A stretch of 64,000 nucleotides of DNA, taken from the NCBI RefSeq assembly GCF_014203555.1, contig NZ_JACHJH010000001.1:1040013-1104012 (forward strand). The letters are read 5' to 3'. The stretch comes from Streptomyces olivoverticillatus (GTDB taxonomy: Bacteria; Actinomycetota; Actinomycetes; Streptomycetales; Streptomycetaceae). Each line of letters starts with the position of its first letter. The first letter of the stretch is position 1. Of the stretch, positions 23,615 to 31,850 are shown piece by piece. Both the position numbers and the translations under genes were made by a program. The notes below the pieces were generated by a model. The model worked only from the letters and a program-made list of their open reading frames with translations, searched no databases and was not told the DNA's origin.

Positions 23615-25434
23615 GCGCTCAGGGGACCCCGGGGACCCCTACTGTCAGCGACGGCACGGCGGTCTGGGCATGGACCGCAGTCCGTATCGAGGCCGCTGCG
23701 GACCTCACCGAGTCCAGGGAGTACGCGGAGCTGCCCGAGGAGGAGCGCCGCACCAAGGTCATCGCCGCCGAGATGGCGTGGCTGGCGGGTCAGTGGAACA
23801 CAGCCGACGACGCACGGATCTACGCTGACGTGGCCCGCCGCTACACCGACCGGGCATTCCGGATACGTGTCGCCCTTGCCTCACCGCAGCCACTGTCGGA
23901 GGGGTTGGCAGAACTGGCCGGCGCCACGTTTTCCCCTGCGGAGCGGCCGGGGCACGGCACCGTGCCCACTGGCCTGTTCGTCGGCACTACCGGCTCCGGC
24001 AAGACCAACACCACGCTGGCCTTCTGCGAGCAGCTCTGGCGCGACCACCGCATACCGTTCCTCGTCATCGACCCCGTCAACTCCGATCTCGACGACTACC
24101 GATGGCTTGCCACACGGCCGGGGTTCGAGGCTCTGGTCGTTCTGACCGTGGGCGACGAAACCATCGCCCCATTGCGGCTCAACCCCTTCGAGGTGCCCCT
24201 CGGGGTCCGGATCAGTACGCACATAGCCGGTGCACTGGCCTGCTTCGACGCTGCGTTCGGGCTGTGGGACCCACTGCCCAGCATCTACAACCGCGCTCTG
24301 CGTAACACCTATGCTCGCAAAGGCATTGTCGCCACCGACCTGGCGGGCCCAGGGCATGCGGGGAACTGGCCCACGCTTCGCGACCTCATCGTCGAAGGCG
24401 CCTGCGGAAGCACCCTGGACTGCTCGCGTTCCTACCCCATGGACGAACTTCTCTCCCGCCCGGTGGTCATCGAGCTGACCGAAGTCGGCGACAACGAGAA
24501 GGAACAGCCCCTCGTCACTGCGCTGATCCTGCAGACCATGACCGAGCACTACAAGGCGAGCCGCCGGGACGGCGAGCTCGCCCACGTCACCGTCATCGAG
24601 GGGGCGCACCGGCTGCTCGGGCGTCCGGTCACCAAGGGGGGTGACGCCAAGGAGGGCAACGCACAGGCGTGGGCCGCGCAGGCCTTCGCCAACACGCTCG
24701 CGGAGAACCGCAAGTACGGCGAGGGCCTGGTCATCGTGGAACAGGTCCCGGAGAAACTCATCGAGGACGCGTACAAGAACACCAACCTCAAGGTGATGCA
24801 CCGGCTGCCGTCCGAAGCAGACCGAGAGGTCATCGGGGGGACCATGCGCTTTTCTCCCGACCAGATGCGCTACGCGGTCTCCTTGGAACCCTTCCAAGCA
24901 TTCGCCCACCATGACGGGCTCGACCGGCCGGCCCTGATCCGGGTGCCCAACGTGCGTGCCCAAGCGGCGGCGGAAGCGGGAGAGGCGCGAGCACAGCTGG
25001 CCGACGGCTCCGAACTCGCGGATCGCTTCAACCGGTTCGCCGAGGCGGCCCCCGAGGTCGACGCCGCCTTTGCCCCCTTCCCGGACTGCGAGGGCTGCCG
25101 CTGCCGCTGCGCGTTCCGCTCCCGCGCGGCGACGACGGTGTGGCCGGAGCACGGGACCGCGCTGAAGAAGAAGGTCGCCGACTGTCCCAGGACGTCGGAG
25201 GCCCAGGCGCAGCGGTGGTCCCGTACCTCGGAATGGTGGCGGGGATCGCCGACACCGTCGCCCCACCGGGCGCCGACCGGGACACAGTCGAGGACTAACG
25301 CGCCTGCGTATTCATCCACTTGGCCCAGACGGCGTGGAAACGCAAGACGCTGCCTTGGGTGCGCCTGTACCGCAGTCACGCCCATCAGAGCCGAAGCCGA
25401 ACGAGAAATGATCCATGAGCGATCGTCCTACTGA
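23599..25434 (+). CDS. HerA/VirB4-like ATPase, 3' end frameshifted
   Basis: A P-loop ATPase with Walker A VGTTGSGKTNT (about residues 128-138), Walker B-like VTVIEGAHRLL (about 331-341, E-G-A-H in place of the usual DEAH/EEAH) and a Cys cluster DCEGCRCRCAF (about 495-505). The best relatives in style are HerA/FtsK/VirB4 DNA or protein pumps. The GTG start lacks an SD and overlaps the upstream gene. The reading frame looks broken: from about 25210 codons lose natural character, while the -1 frame encodes VVPYLGMVAGIADTVAPPGA, then a TAA (25296-25298), then CVFIHLAQTAWKRKTLPWVR, and ends in a TGA that overlaps the next ATG as ATGA. So about the last 75 residues of the current ORF are probably aberrant. 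Confidence 0.7.
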   Translation: MGPPLSAQGTPGTPTVSDGTAVWAWTAVRIEAAADLTESREYAELPEEERRTKVIAAEMAWLAGQWNTADDARIYADVARRYTDRAFRIRVALASPQPLSEGLAELAGATFSPAERPGHGTVPTGLFVGTTGSGKTNTTLAFCEQLWRDHRIPFLVIDPVNSDLDDYRWLATRPGFEALVVLTVGDETIAPLRLNPFEVPLGVRISTHIAGALACFDAAFGLWDPLPSIYNRALRNTYARKGIVATDLAGPGHAGNWPTLRDLIVEGACGSTLDCSRSYPMDELLSRPVVIELTEVGDNEKEQPLVTALILQTMTEHYKASRRDGELAHVTVIEGAHRLLGRPVTKGGDAKEGNAQAWAAQAFANTLAENRKYGEGLVIVEQVPEKLIEDAYKNTNLKVMHRLPSEADREVIGGTMRFSPDQMRYAVSLEPFQAFAHHDGLDRPALIRVPNVRAQAAAEAGEARAQLADGSELADRFNRFAEAAPEVDAAFAPFPDCEGCRCRCAFRSRAATTVWPEHGTALKKKVADCPRTSEAQAQRWSRTSEWWRGSPTPSPHRAPTGTQSRTNAPAYSSTWPRRRGNARRCLGCACTAVTPIRAEAEREMIHERSSY

Positions 25435-27394
25435 GACCGAACAGCCGCCCGAACAACCGCCGACGTCGGAAGCGTCGGACGAGGCGCCCGAGCCGGCGGG
25501 GGCTCAGGACGCTTCCGCGACCGACGGCGCCTCGCCTCCGGAGCAGCCCGGGCACACCTCTGAGACGGGTGACAGCGCGGCCGCTACGGATGACCCCGCC
25601 GACGATGCGCCCGAACCGGACCGGGTGGACGAGGCCCCCGCCTCCGGCGATGCCGGAGCGGAAGCGGCAAGCGGCACGGAGGCAACCGAGGACTCCGACG
25701 ACGCACCTGAGCCGGCGACTGCGGGAGAGGCGGAGGAGATACCCGAGTCCGCCGACACCGCGCCGGAAACCCAGAACCCGGCCGAAGCCCAGGACTCCCC
25801 CGAAGCCCAGGACGCGCCCGAGCCGGTCGCCTCCGAACAGCCGGACATACCAGCCGACTCGCCCGGAGCCGACGACGGCGCCACTGAACACACCGGTGGC
25901 GAGGACACGGACGCATCCGGCGCCGAGTCCTCCGAACCGGCGAGCTCCACAGACTTCGAAGAGACGGTGGAGACGCCGGACGCCGCCGCGGAGGAGTCCG
26001 ACGAGGATCAGGACCAGCCGTCCTGGTCCGGCGAATCCGAGAGCCCGGCGGAGGCCGGGAACCCCGAGGGGCAGGACGAGCCCGACGACGCGCCTGAGGC
26101 ATCTGAGCCTGAGGATGCTTCTGAGGCAACTGACGCCGAGGAAGCTCCTGAGCCGGCCGAGGCCGAGGAAGCTCCTGAGCTGGCCGAGTCCGAGGAAGCC
26201 TTCGAATCCGTCGATGACGCTCCCGAGGCGGACGAGGTCGCGGAATCCGCACCGCAAGGCGAGGACGCGGACGATCCCGACGAGGGCGCGGACGATCCCG
26301 ACGAGGCCCCGGAGCCACCGACTGATTCTTCGGATCCGGCCGATGATGCTCCGGAGCGGGCTGTGGACGGTCCGGACCTGGCTGATGAGGCGCGGGAGTC
26401 ACCTACGGACGCCTTGGGCTCGACTGATGAGGCCCCGGAGCCGACGGCGCCGATCGACGCTCCGGCGCAGTCAGCCCCGGTCGACGAGGCCTCGGATTTG
26501 GCCGACGAGGCTTCGGAGCGGGCTGACGATGCTCCGGAGCCGCCCGCTCCGGTCGACGTTTCGGAGCCGCCGTCTGATGTTTCGGATACGGCCGATGATG
26601 CTCCGGATACGGCCGTGGACGGTCGGGACCAGGCTGATGAGTCGGAGGATTCGGCTGCGGATGCCTTGGGCCCGGTTGATGAGGCTGCGGAATGGTACGG
26701 CAACGACGCGCTGCGCGACGGCCGCTACTACCAGAAGGAACTCGACGACCAGTTGGCGGCACGCGGCCTGGACCCCTCCGAGCATGACAAGCTCCGGCTC
26801 TCCCCCACCAACGACCTGAGCGACGCGCAGGCTCGCGAGGTCGTCGGGGTCCGTGACGCGATCAAGCTCGACGATGACCAAATGGTGACCAAGGTGATCA
26901 CGCCCGAGAAGATGCAGGCCTATATGCATAACGTCACAAAGCTCGGCACGAATAGAACCTTCAATCGCGGCGCGTTCGAGGGCTCCATCGCGCGCGGCTG
27001 CGACACCGCCGACCTGCGCAGCATGGACCAACTGCGCGACGGGCTCGCTCTTGACGATGGCGGCGCCGGCTGGTCCGCTGTCCCACCGGGCGCGTCCGAG
27101 GCGTACCAGCTGCGCTTCCCGGCACCGCACGACATGCGTGCCGAGCCGTCCTTCGGCGCCGTCGGCGACGAGAAGTGGGCCAACCACGTCGCCGGCATGG
27201 CTGGCCAGAGCCGCGGACGGGCCTGGGAAGAACCGTTCCTCGGCACCGGCTACACCGGCGGGGGTGTCCCGGAGTGGATTGCCAAGCCCACCGGCTTCCC
27301 CCACCATGCTGAGATTTGGCGTATGCACGCCGACGGCACCGAAGAGGCCATCGGTTTCTTCGACAAGAACGAAGGACTGTGGAAAAAGATATGA
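25415..27394 (+). CDS. Large acidic repeat protein with globular C-terminal (effector-like) domain
   Basis: A 659-residue protein. Residues 1-425 are an extreme low-complexity Asp/Glu/Ala/Pro/Ser region (recurring DDAPEP, ADEA, SEPP units), surely disordered and highly negative. Residues about 426-659 form a normal-composition domain beginning EWYGNDALRDGRYYQKELDD, with NRTFNRGAFEGSIARGC, LRFPAPHDMRAE, GTGYTGGGVPEWIA and a C-terminal GFFDKNEGLWKKI. No signal peptide or membrane segment. The long linker plus C-terminal domain, followed by a coupled small-domain gene, is the layout of polymorphic toxin-immunity pairs; the toxin activity itself is not identified. The ATG lies in the ATPase 3' end, and the stop overlaps the next ATG (ATGA). 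Confidence 0.75.
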   Translation: MSDRPTETEQPPEQPPTSEASDEAPEPAGAQDASATDGASPPEQPGHTSETGDSAAATDDPADDAPEPDRVDEAPASGDAGAEAASGTEATEDSDDAPEPATAGEAEEIPESADTAPETQNPAEAQDSPEAQDAPEPVASEQPDIPADSPGADDGATEHTGGEDTDASGAESSEPASSTDFEETVETPDAAAEESDEDQDQPSWSGESESPAEAGNPEGQDEPDDAPEASEPEDASEATDAEEAPEPAEAEEAPELAESEEAFESVDDAPEADEVAESAPQGEDADDPDEGADDPDEAPEPPTDSSDPADDAPERAVDGPDLADEARESPTDALGSTDEAPEPTAPIDAPAQSAPVDEASDLADEASERADDAPEPPAPVDVSEPPSDVSDTADDAPDTAVDGRDQADESEDSAADALGPVDEAAEWYGNDALRDGRYYQKELDDQLAARGLDPSEHDKLRLSPTNDLSDAQAREVVGVRDAIKLDDDQMVTKVITPEKMQAYMHNVTKLGTNRTFNRGAFEGSIARGCDTADLRSMDQLRDGLALDDGGAGWSAVPPGASEAYQLRFPAPHDMRAEPSFGAVGDEKWANHVAGMAGQSRGRAWEEPFLGTGYTGGGVPEWIAKPTGFPHHAEIWRMHADGTEEAIGFFDKNEGLWKKI

Positions 27395-28260
27395 CTGACG
27401 CTGGGGATTTCCCCTTCCCGGTCAAGGGCGAGGTCGCTGCCTTCCACGGGGAGCTCTACGCAGCCCGCGCCGCCGTCGGGCTTTGGCCGTGCGTCGAGCT
27501 GCTGCCCGAGCCCGGCCGTCCCGCACCCGAAGGGCTCGCGCCGCGCGAGGCCGCCGACGGGTCGGTGGGATACCCGGTTGCGCCGGAGCATCTGGAAGCC
27601 TGGTACGCCGTGACGTGGACGTTCCGCTGGCGCGGCGAGCTCTTCGAGTGCAGCGCCGCCACGCCCACCGCGCTCGAGGGCGACTACCTCGGCTCCGACG
27701 AACATTTCGCCAAGGAGCATCTCAAGCGTCTGTTCACTGACTACTACGGCGTCTTCCCGCGCGACGAAGCCACCGAACTGGAGCAGCACCATGAGGATCT
27801 GCTCCAGCCTCTGCACGCCCTGGTGCGGCGTCTGGCCGAGGCTGACCACTTCCGCCCCATGACCTACGCGGTCCACCGCGGCCGGACGTATCCGGCCGCT
27901 GCCGAGGCCGACGCGGCGGGCCTCATCGCTCTGACCACCGGGGATGACCGGCCTGAGGATCTCATCGCCGATCCCCGGGATCCGAGTGGCGAGCACTTCC
28001 TGGCCACCCCGGAGCAGCTGGACGCCTGGTACCGGACCTACTGGACCTTCCGCTGGGAGGGCGGCCCCTTCGACGCCGTCGGGACGGTGGACGGCGGCCT
28101 CAAGGGCGTCTACACAGGCGGCAGCTGGGGCTTCGCGGACAGCTGGCAGCTGACCGACGAGACGGCTCCCGGCGGGGACACTCGGTACACGGTCACGGTG
28201 GACCTCGATGGCGTCACCGACCTCGAACAGCACCGCACCGACCTGCTGGCCAACCAGTAG
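27391..28260 (+). CDS. Tandem-duplicated-domain protein, possible immunity partner
   Basis: A 289-residue acidic cytosolic protein with an internal duplication: EHLEAWYAVTWTFRWRGELF (about residues 66-85) and EQLDAWYRTYWTFRWEGGPF (about 208-227), each preceded by a Pro/Asp-rich segment and followed by a DLEQH-type helix (ELEQHHEDLL and DLEQHRTDLL). No family was recognised. ATG at 27391 overlaps the stop of the acidic protein (ATGA), so it is made with it stoichiometrically; in polymorphic toxin loci that position is taken by the immunity protein (inference). Last gene of the cassette. Confidence 0.65.
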   Translation: MTDAGDFPFPVKGEVAAFHGELYAARAAVGLWPCVELLPEPGRPAPEGLAPREAADGSVGYPVAPEHLEAWYAVTWTFRWRGELFECSAATPTALEGDYLGSDEHFAKEHLKRLFTDYYGVFPRDEATELEQHHEDLLQPLHALVRRLAEADHFRPMTYAVHRGRTYPAAAEADAAGLIALTTGDDRPEDLIADPRDPSGEHFLATPEQLDAWYRTYWTFRWEGGPFDAVGTVDGGLKGVYTGGSWGFADSWQLTDETAPGGDTRYTVTVDLDGVTDLEQHRTDLLANQ

Positions 28261-28508
28261 CCGAGGCCTGGGGGCCTGGGGTCACAGGTTCACGCCACAG
28301 CGAGGGAGGGAGGGGCCTCCGCGCAGCCCGCTCGCAGACAGCCAGCACGGATTCGCTCTGAACGACGCGGTGCCGGCGGGAGGCTGGGAGTAGCTGTCCG
28401 GCTGCCGAGAGCGCTGAAGAGAGCTGAGCGCTGGGCCAGGGCTCGGCCGGACGGGCCTGTGGTGCCAGTCGGAAGTGCAGGTGGTGGGCGTGATGGCAGG
28501 ATGTGAGG

Positions 28509-29033
28509 ATGGTGACGCATCAGCCCTGGGCAGGGCTTCCCGGCGATCTGCTGGCGGCGAAAGCGCTGGTGTACGACCCGAGCGGCTTTGTCTGCTCACA
28601 GCCCGTGCCCGAACCCGAGAGCGCGGAGTACGCAGCCCACGGGTTCACGCTCGACGGGCTGTCGGTCAGGTTCCGCGTTGCCAAGACCACCCCGACGAAG
28701 GTCGGCCAGTTCGTCACCGTGTGGCAGCGATCCGCAGAAGGCCCGATCCGGCCCTTCGATGCCGCTGACGGCGTCGACCTCTTCGTCATCAGCAGCCGTG
28801 ACAGCGGCCACTTCGGGCAGTTCGTGTTCCCGCGCGACGTGCTGTGCGAGCGCGGCATTGTGTCCCGGAACGGCTCCGGCGGGAAGCGAGGGTTTCGCGT
28901 CTACCCGCCGTGGGTGACCACGACCAATCGCCAGGCACGCAGCACTCAGGCGTGGCAGGTGAACTACTTCCTGCCTCTCGCCGAGGACGGCCCTGCCGAC
29001 GCGACGCGTCTCCAGGCCCTCTACCACCCGTAG
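28509..29033 (+). CDS. MepB-family protein
   Basis: A 174-residue protein of the MepB family, recognised by LSVRFRVAKTTPTKVGQFVT, VDLFVISSRDSGHFGQFVFP, GFRVYPPWVTT and STQAWQVNYF near the C-terminus. MepB was named from the S. aureus mepRAB operon, where its function is still unknown. ATG at 28509 with GGCAGGA upstream fits better than the GTG at 28503. It follows the ATPase/acidic-protein cassette by 248 bp with its own upstream space, so co-transcription is uncertain. Confidence 0.8.
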   Translation: MVTHQPWAGLPGDLLAAKALVYDPSGFVCSQPVPEPESAEYAAHGFTLDGLSVRFRVAKTTPTKVGQFVTVWQRSAEGPIRPFDAADGVDLFVISSRDSGHFGQFVFPRDVLCERGIVSRNGSGGKRGFRVYPPWVTTTNRQARSTQAWQVNYFLPLAEDGPADATRLQALYHP

Positions 29034-29247
29034 GCGCCCTCTGGGTTCAAGCATCCGGCGCGGCACACCGCGCTCGGGTCCTGTTTCCCGCGCGTCGCGC
29101 CCGGCTGTGCGTGTAACAGGAATGTATTAGGGAGCGGTTGGGCGGAACGATTCGCCCGGCCGGGTGCATCCTGGCGATCGGAAACGCTCGCTCATACCGA
29201 CTCGTACCGAGCGGCCGATGCCCCCAACCGATATTGAGGCAGAAACG

Positions 29248-29901
29248 ATGCGCGTTCAAAAGTTAACCTTTGCCGCCCTGGCCATCACGGCTGGTCTCAC
29301 GCTCACGGCCTGTCAGAGCGACGATGACGGCAAGGGACAAGACGCTCCGCCGTCCGCGTCTTCCTCGGGCGGCGGCTCGGGTGCGGCCGGTTCGGATCAG
29401 GGCGGCGGAAAGGACTCCGCCGGGAAGGGCTCCGGCGGGCAGGGGGCGGCCGCCGGGACCGGCTCCAAGGAGAGCGGCAAGGCCGCCAAGTGCCGCACCG
29501 ACGAGCTGCAGATCACGGCGAAGGACCGCACCATCGACGGTGACCCCGATGGCACCGTCGTGGTGGAGCTGAAGAACCGCGGCGGCCACAGCTGCGTGAT
29601 CTCCGGGTACGCGGGCGTCGATCTGAAGACCAACGCGGGGGCGCTGTCCGCGAAGCGCACTGGTGAGCAGGCCCCCTCGACCATCCTCAAGGCCGGGCAG
29701 TCGACGGCCTTCGGCATCAACTATCCGTTCAACAAGTCGGGTGGCTCCGGCGTCCGCATCACGGGGCTTCTGGTGACCCCGCCGAACGAGACGAAGACAG
29801 TCTCCCTCCCCTGGCCGGGCGGCGCCACGTTGCCCGTCACGGACGGCTCCGGCTCCCCGGTGAAGGTCGGCCCGATCGGAAGCGCCGGCCAGGGCGGCTG
29901 A
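29248..29901 (+). CDS. DUF4232 lipoprotein with a TTA codon
   Basis: A 217-residue exported lipoprotein: signal peptide KLTFAALAITAGLTLTAC with lipobox LTAC, a Gly/Ser/Lys-rich linker (about 30-80), then a DUF4232 immunoglobulin-like domain (CRTDELQI ... NRGGHSCVISGYAGVDL ... PFNKSGG) with a conserved Cys pair. ATG at 29248 follows TTGAGG. Codon 6 is TTA (29263-29265), the rare Leu codon read by the bldA tRNA, so translation may be restricted to later development. It sits just outside the IS607-type element; the element ends about 35 bp beyond its stop. Confidence 0.85.
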   Translation: MRVQKLTFAALAITAGLTLTACQSDDDGKGQDAPPSASSSGGGSGAAGSDQGGGKDSAGKGSGGQGAAAGTGSKESGKAAKCRTDELQITAKDRTIDGDPDGTVVVELKNRGGHSCVISGYAGVDLKTNAGALSAKRTGEQAPSTILKAGQSTAFGINYPFNKSGGSGVRITGLLVTPPNETKTVSLPWPGGATLPVTDGSGSPVKVGPIGSAGQGG

Positions 29902-29935
29902 TCCGCACGCTTCAAGGATGGCGTCACGTGACCGT

Positions 29936-30130
29936 TCCTAACCAGTGCGCATGAGTGAGTCTTGGACCCTCTGCTGCGAACTGGGCGCATCCAGAACGGT
30001 TTTGGATGCACTGGGTCTCCGCTTTCTCGTCCCGTCCGGCAACGCACCTCCAGGAGTGCGGTCCGTGGCGGGTGGGCGGTTTCCGTCACGCCCTCGGGTC
30101 TGCGGTCGGGCCTGGACGGTCCGATGCCCC
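29936..30130 (-). ncRNA. Possible TnpB guide RNA (omega RNA) region
   Basis: TnpB proteins use an RNA derived from the 3' end of tnpB and the element right end. Here that region can fold: GCATCCA (29987-29993) pairs with TGGATGC (30003-30009), and CCAGTGC (29942-29948) pairs with GCACTGG (30008-30014), partly overlapping in a pseudoknot-like manner, just inside the presumed right end. The guide would be read from flanking DNA below about 29936. Only position and pairing support this; length is a guess. Confidence 0.35.
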
Positions 30131-31575
30131 GCGGCATCGCTCTGGTGTTGCGGGGGCGGTGTCGTCCGTCGCCTGATCGGATGTCCGAGGGCGCGTCGCC
30201 CGATCGCGATGCCGGCGGCATCGTGACGGGTCGTCTTACGCTGTGGGGTGGTCAGCGGTTGATGCCAGTGCTGACCACCCCAGCGGGAGGTGTAGGCCGG
30301 GTCGACCGCGACGATCGCGAGGCCGTGCTCGGCGGCCATGGAGATGAGCCGGGCTTTGAGTTTCGCGGTGGGGAATCGGGAGATCAGCCGCCGGAACCGC
30401 TTGTTCCGGCCGTGCTTCTCCCGGGTCTTGTCCTGCGTGAAGTCCAGGTCCTCGATCGCGATGGCCTGGACGCCGACCCGCCTGGCCCAGTGGAGCAGGC
30501 GGGTCAAGGCGTGGCGGATCTGCGCGTCGCGGTGATCGGCCGTTCCTGACAGGTCGTAAAAGAAGCGGTGGGGTTCACCTACCGGGTTGCCGTGGGTGTC
30601 GAGCTGCCAGGCGGCGAGGTGATCGTTATTGGTGTCGACACCGATACAACCGGAGGACAGCGCGGCGTCGAGCGCGATGGTCTGGACGGGTGGGCGCTGC
30701 CACGAGGCGGTCACGTACCAGCGGTCGCGGTCGGCGTCGTGATGGATACGATACGCAACGGCACGGTTCGCTCCGATGCAGTCGGCCCACTCCGGCCCCC
30801 GATGCTGGAACGTGACGGTGCAGGCGAGGATGTACCGGCCATGTTTGGCGTTCGCCAGGTGTGCGAGCGGCGCGGGCAGTTTGATGCCGATCTCACCGTC
30901 CGGGGTGATGCGGATCGTTTCGTTCCCGAATCGCTTGCCCGATTCCCCGTCCGCCGACAAGAACATGCGCTCGGCTTCCCAACGGTCCCGCCACTCCCGG
31001 GTGGTGAGATGCGCTTTCTCCAGGTTGTGACGGGTGTTGACCAGGCGCTTTCCTCCCCGTACTACGCGCACACGCCCAGCCTGCCAGTCCGCGAGCGCGG
31101 CGGCATGCCGGACCTGAAGAGCGGCCAGACGCCGGGACTTGCGAAACCACTCGCCTTTGGACCGGTAGCCGCCCGGCGCCCGCTTGGAGCCGTGCTCCCC
31201 CACCGGCAGGGACAGGCGGTGTCGCAGCGTCTTGATTCCGGCTTCCAGGCTGTGGATGTAGGCGGCGAGGCAGCGGCGGGCGAGCGCCCACTGATCATGC
31301 GTGCTCTTGGTGACCGATCCGGCCCACCGTGACGAGGACACCGCCGTCAGGTCCCGTTTACGGGCCGCCCACGTCTCACTGCCGTGCTCAAGGCCATCCG
31401 CGCACCGGGCCTTGAGGTCGCGGGACGCGAGCGTGCCCATATACCGGCCAACCAACCGCAGGACTTTCTCGTCCTCGACGGTGAGCCGCCTCAGGCGGTC
31501 ACGTACCGCCACACCGGACGGCCCCAGAGCCACAAACGACGCAGCAATCGTGCGCAGCTTCTCCGGCTCAGCCAC
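29938..31575 (-). CDS. tnpB: RNA-guided endonuclease TnpB, IS607-type
   Basis: A 545-residue TnpB (IS200/IS605/IS607 OrfB). RuvC-like catalytic residues appear intact: D314 in SGCIGVDTNND, E375 in AIAIEDLDF, and D452 in TRHDAAGIAIGRRALG. The usual four-Cys zinc finger after NPAYTS is replaced by VDPAYTSRWGGQHW without cysteines, as in some actinobacterial TnpBs. The C-terminal 80 residues are basic and Pro/Arg-rich and overlap the likely guide-RNA region. GTG at 31575 has GAGG upstream and overlaps the recombinase stop by 8 nt. Homologues are RNA-guided DNases that keep the element at its site; this copy could remain active although its transposase is broken. Confidence 0.88.
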   Translation of the reverse strand: MAEPEKLRTIAASFVALGPSGVAVRDRLRRLTVEDEKVLRLVGRYMGTLASRDLKARCADGLEHGSETWAARKRDLTAVSSSRWAGSVTKSTHDQWALARRCLAAYIHSLEAGIKTLRHRLSLPVGEHGSKRAPGGYRSKGEWFRKSRRLAALQVRHAAALADWQAGRVRVVRGGKRLVNTRHNLEKAHLTTREWRDRWEAERMFLSADGESGKRFGNETIRITPDGEIGIKLPAPLAHLANAKHGRYILACTVTFQHRGPEWADCIGANRAVAYRIHHDADRDRWYVTASWQRPPVQTIALDAALSSGCIGVDTNNDHLAAWQLDTHGNPVGEPHRFFYDLSGTADHRDAQIRHALTRLLHWARRVGVQAIAIEDLDFTQDKTREKHGRNKRFRRLISRFPTAKLKARLISMAAEHGLAIVAVDPAYTSRWGGQHWHQPLTTPQRKTTRHDAAGIAIGRRALGHPIRRRTTPPPQHQSDAAGHRTVQARPQTRGRDGNRPPATDRTPGGALPDGTRKRRPSASKTVLDAPSSQQRVQDSLMRTG

Positions 31576-31850
31576 GCTCAGCCGCCTCAATGGCCTTCTG
31601 CGCCCGATTCTTCGCCGACCTGCGCCCGTACAGGCGGGCGCAGAAGGAGGTCAGCACCTCGACCATGTCACGCACGAGGTCGTCTTCCACTTCCCCGTCG
31701 TCCAGCACGACGAGCCGACGGCCATGGGCGCACAGTGCGGCCTCGACCAGTTCGGCATTCATCCTGCCGAGCCGGTCTTTATGCTCCACCACCACGGTGG
31801 TCACATCCGGATCGGCCAGCAGCCTACGGGCCTTCGTGCGACCACCCCTC
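31568..31850 (-). pseudogene. tnpA: IS607 serine recombinase TnpA, 5'-truncated
   Basis: Only the C-terminal half of an IS607-type resolvase is left: ARRLLADPDVTTVVVEHKDR (with LGRM following), ELVEAALCAHGRRLVVLDDG and LVRDMVEVLTSFCARLYGRR. The N-terminal MerR-like helix-turn-helix and the catalytic Ser motif are missing. Upstream in the same frame the sequence is the antisense of the Dabb gene, so the ORF starting at 31939 is a chimera with no natural start. The stop overlaps tnpB. Confidence 0.85.

Noticed and set aside
25500-26700. Nucleotide tandem-repeat array inside the acidic gene
   Set aside because: The repetition is compositional (codons for D, E, A, P) and irregular in length; no constant DNA period was found.
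26008-27328. Long minus-strand ORFs opposite the acidic protein (Ser/Gly-rich and Val/Leu-rich)
   Set aside because: Mirror of GAC/GAG/GCC-rich repeats; no independent start signals.
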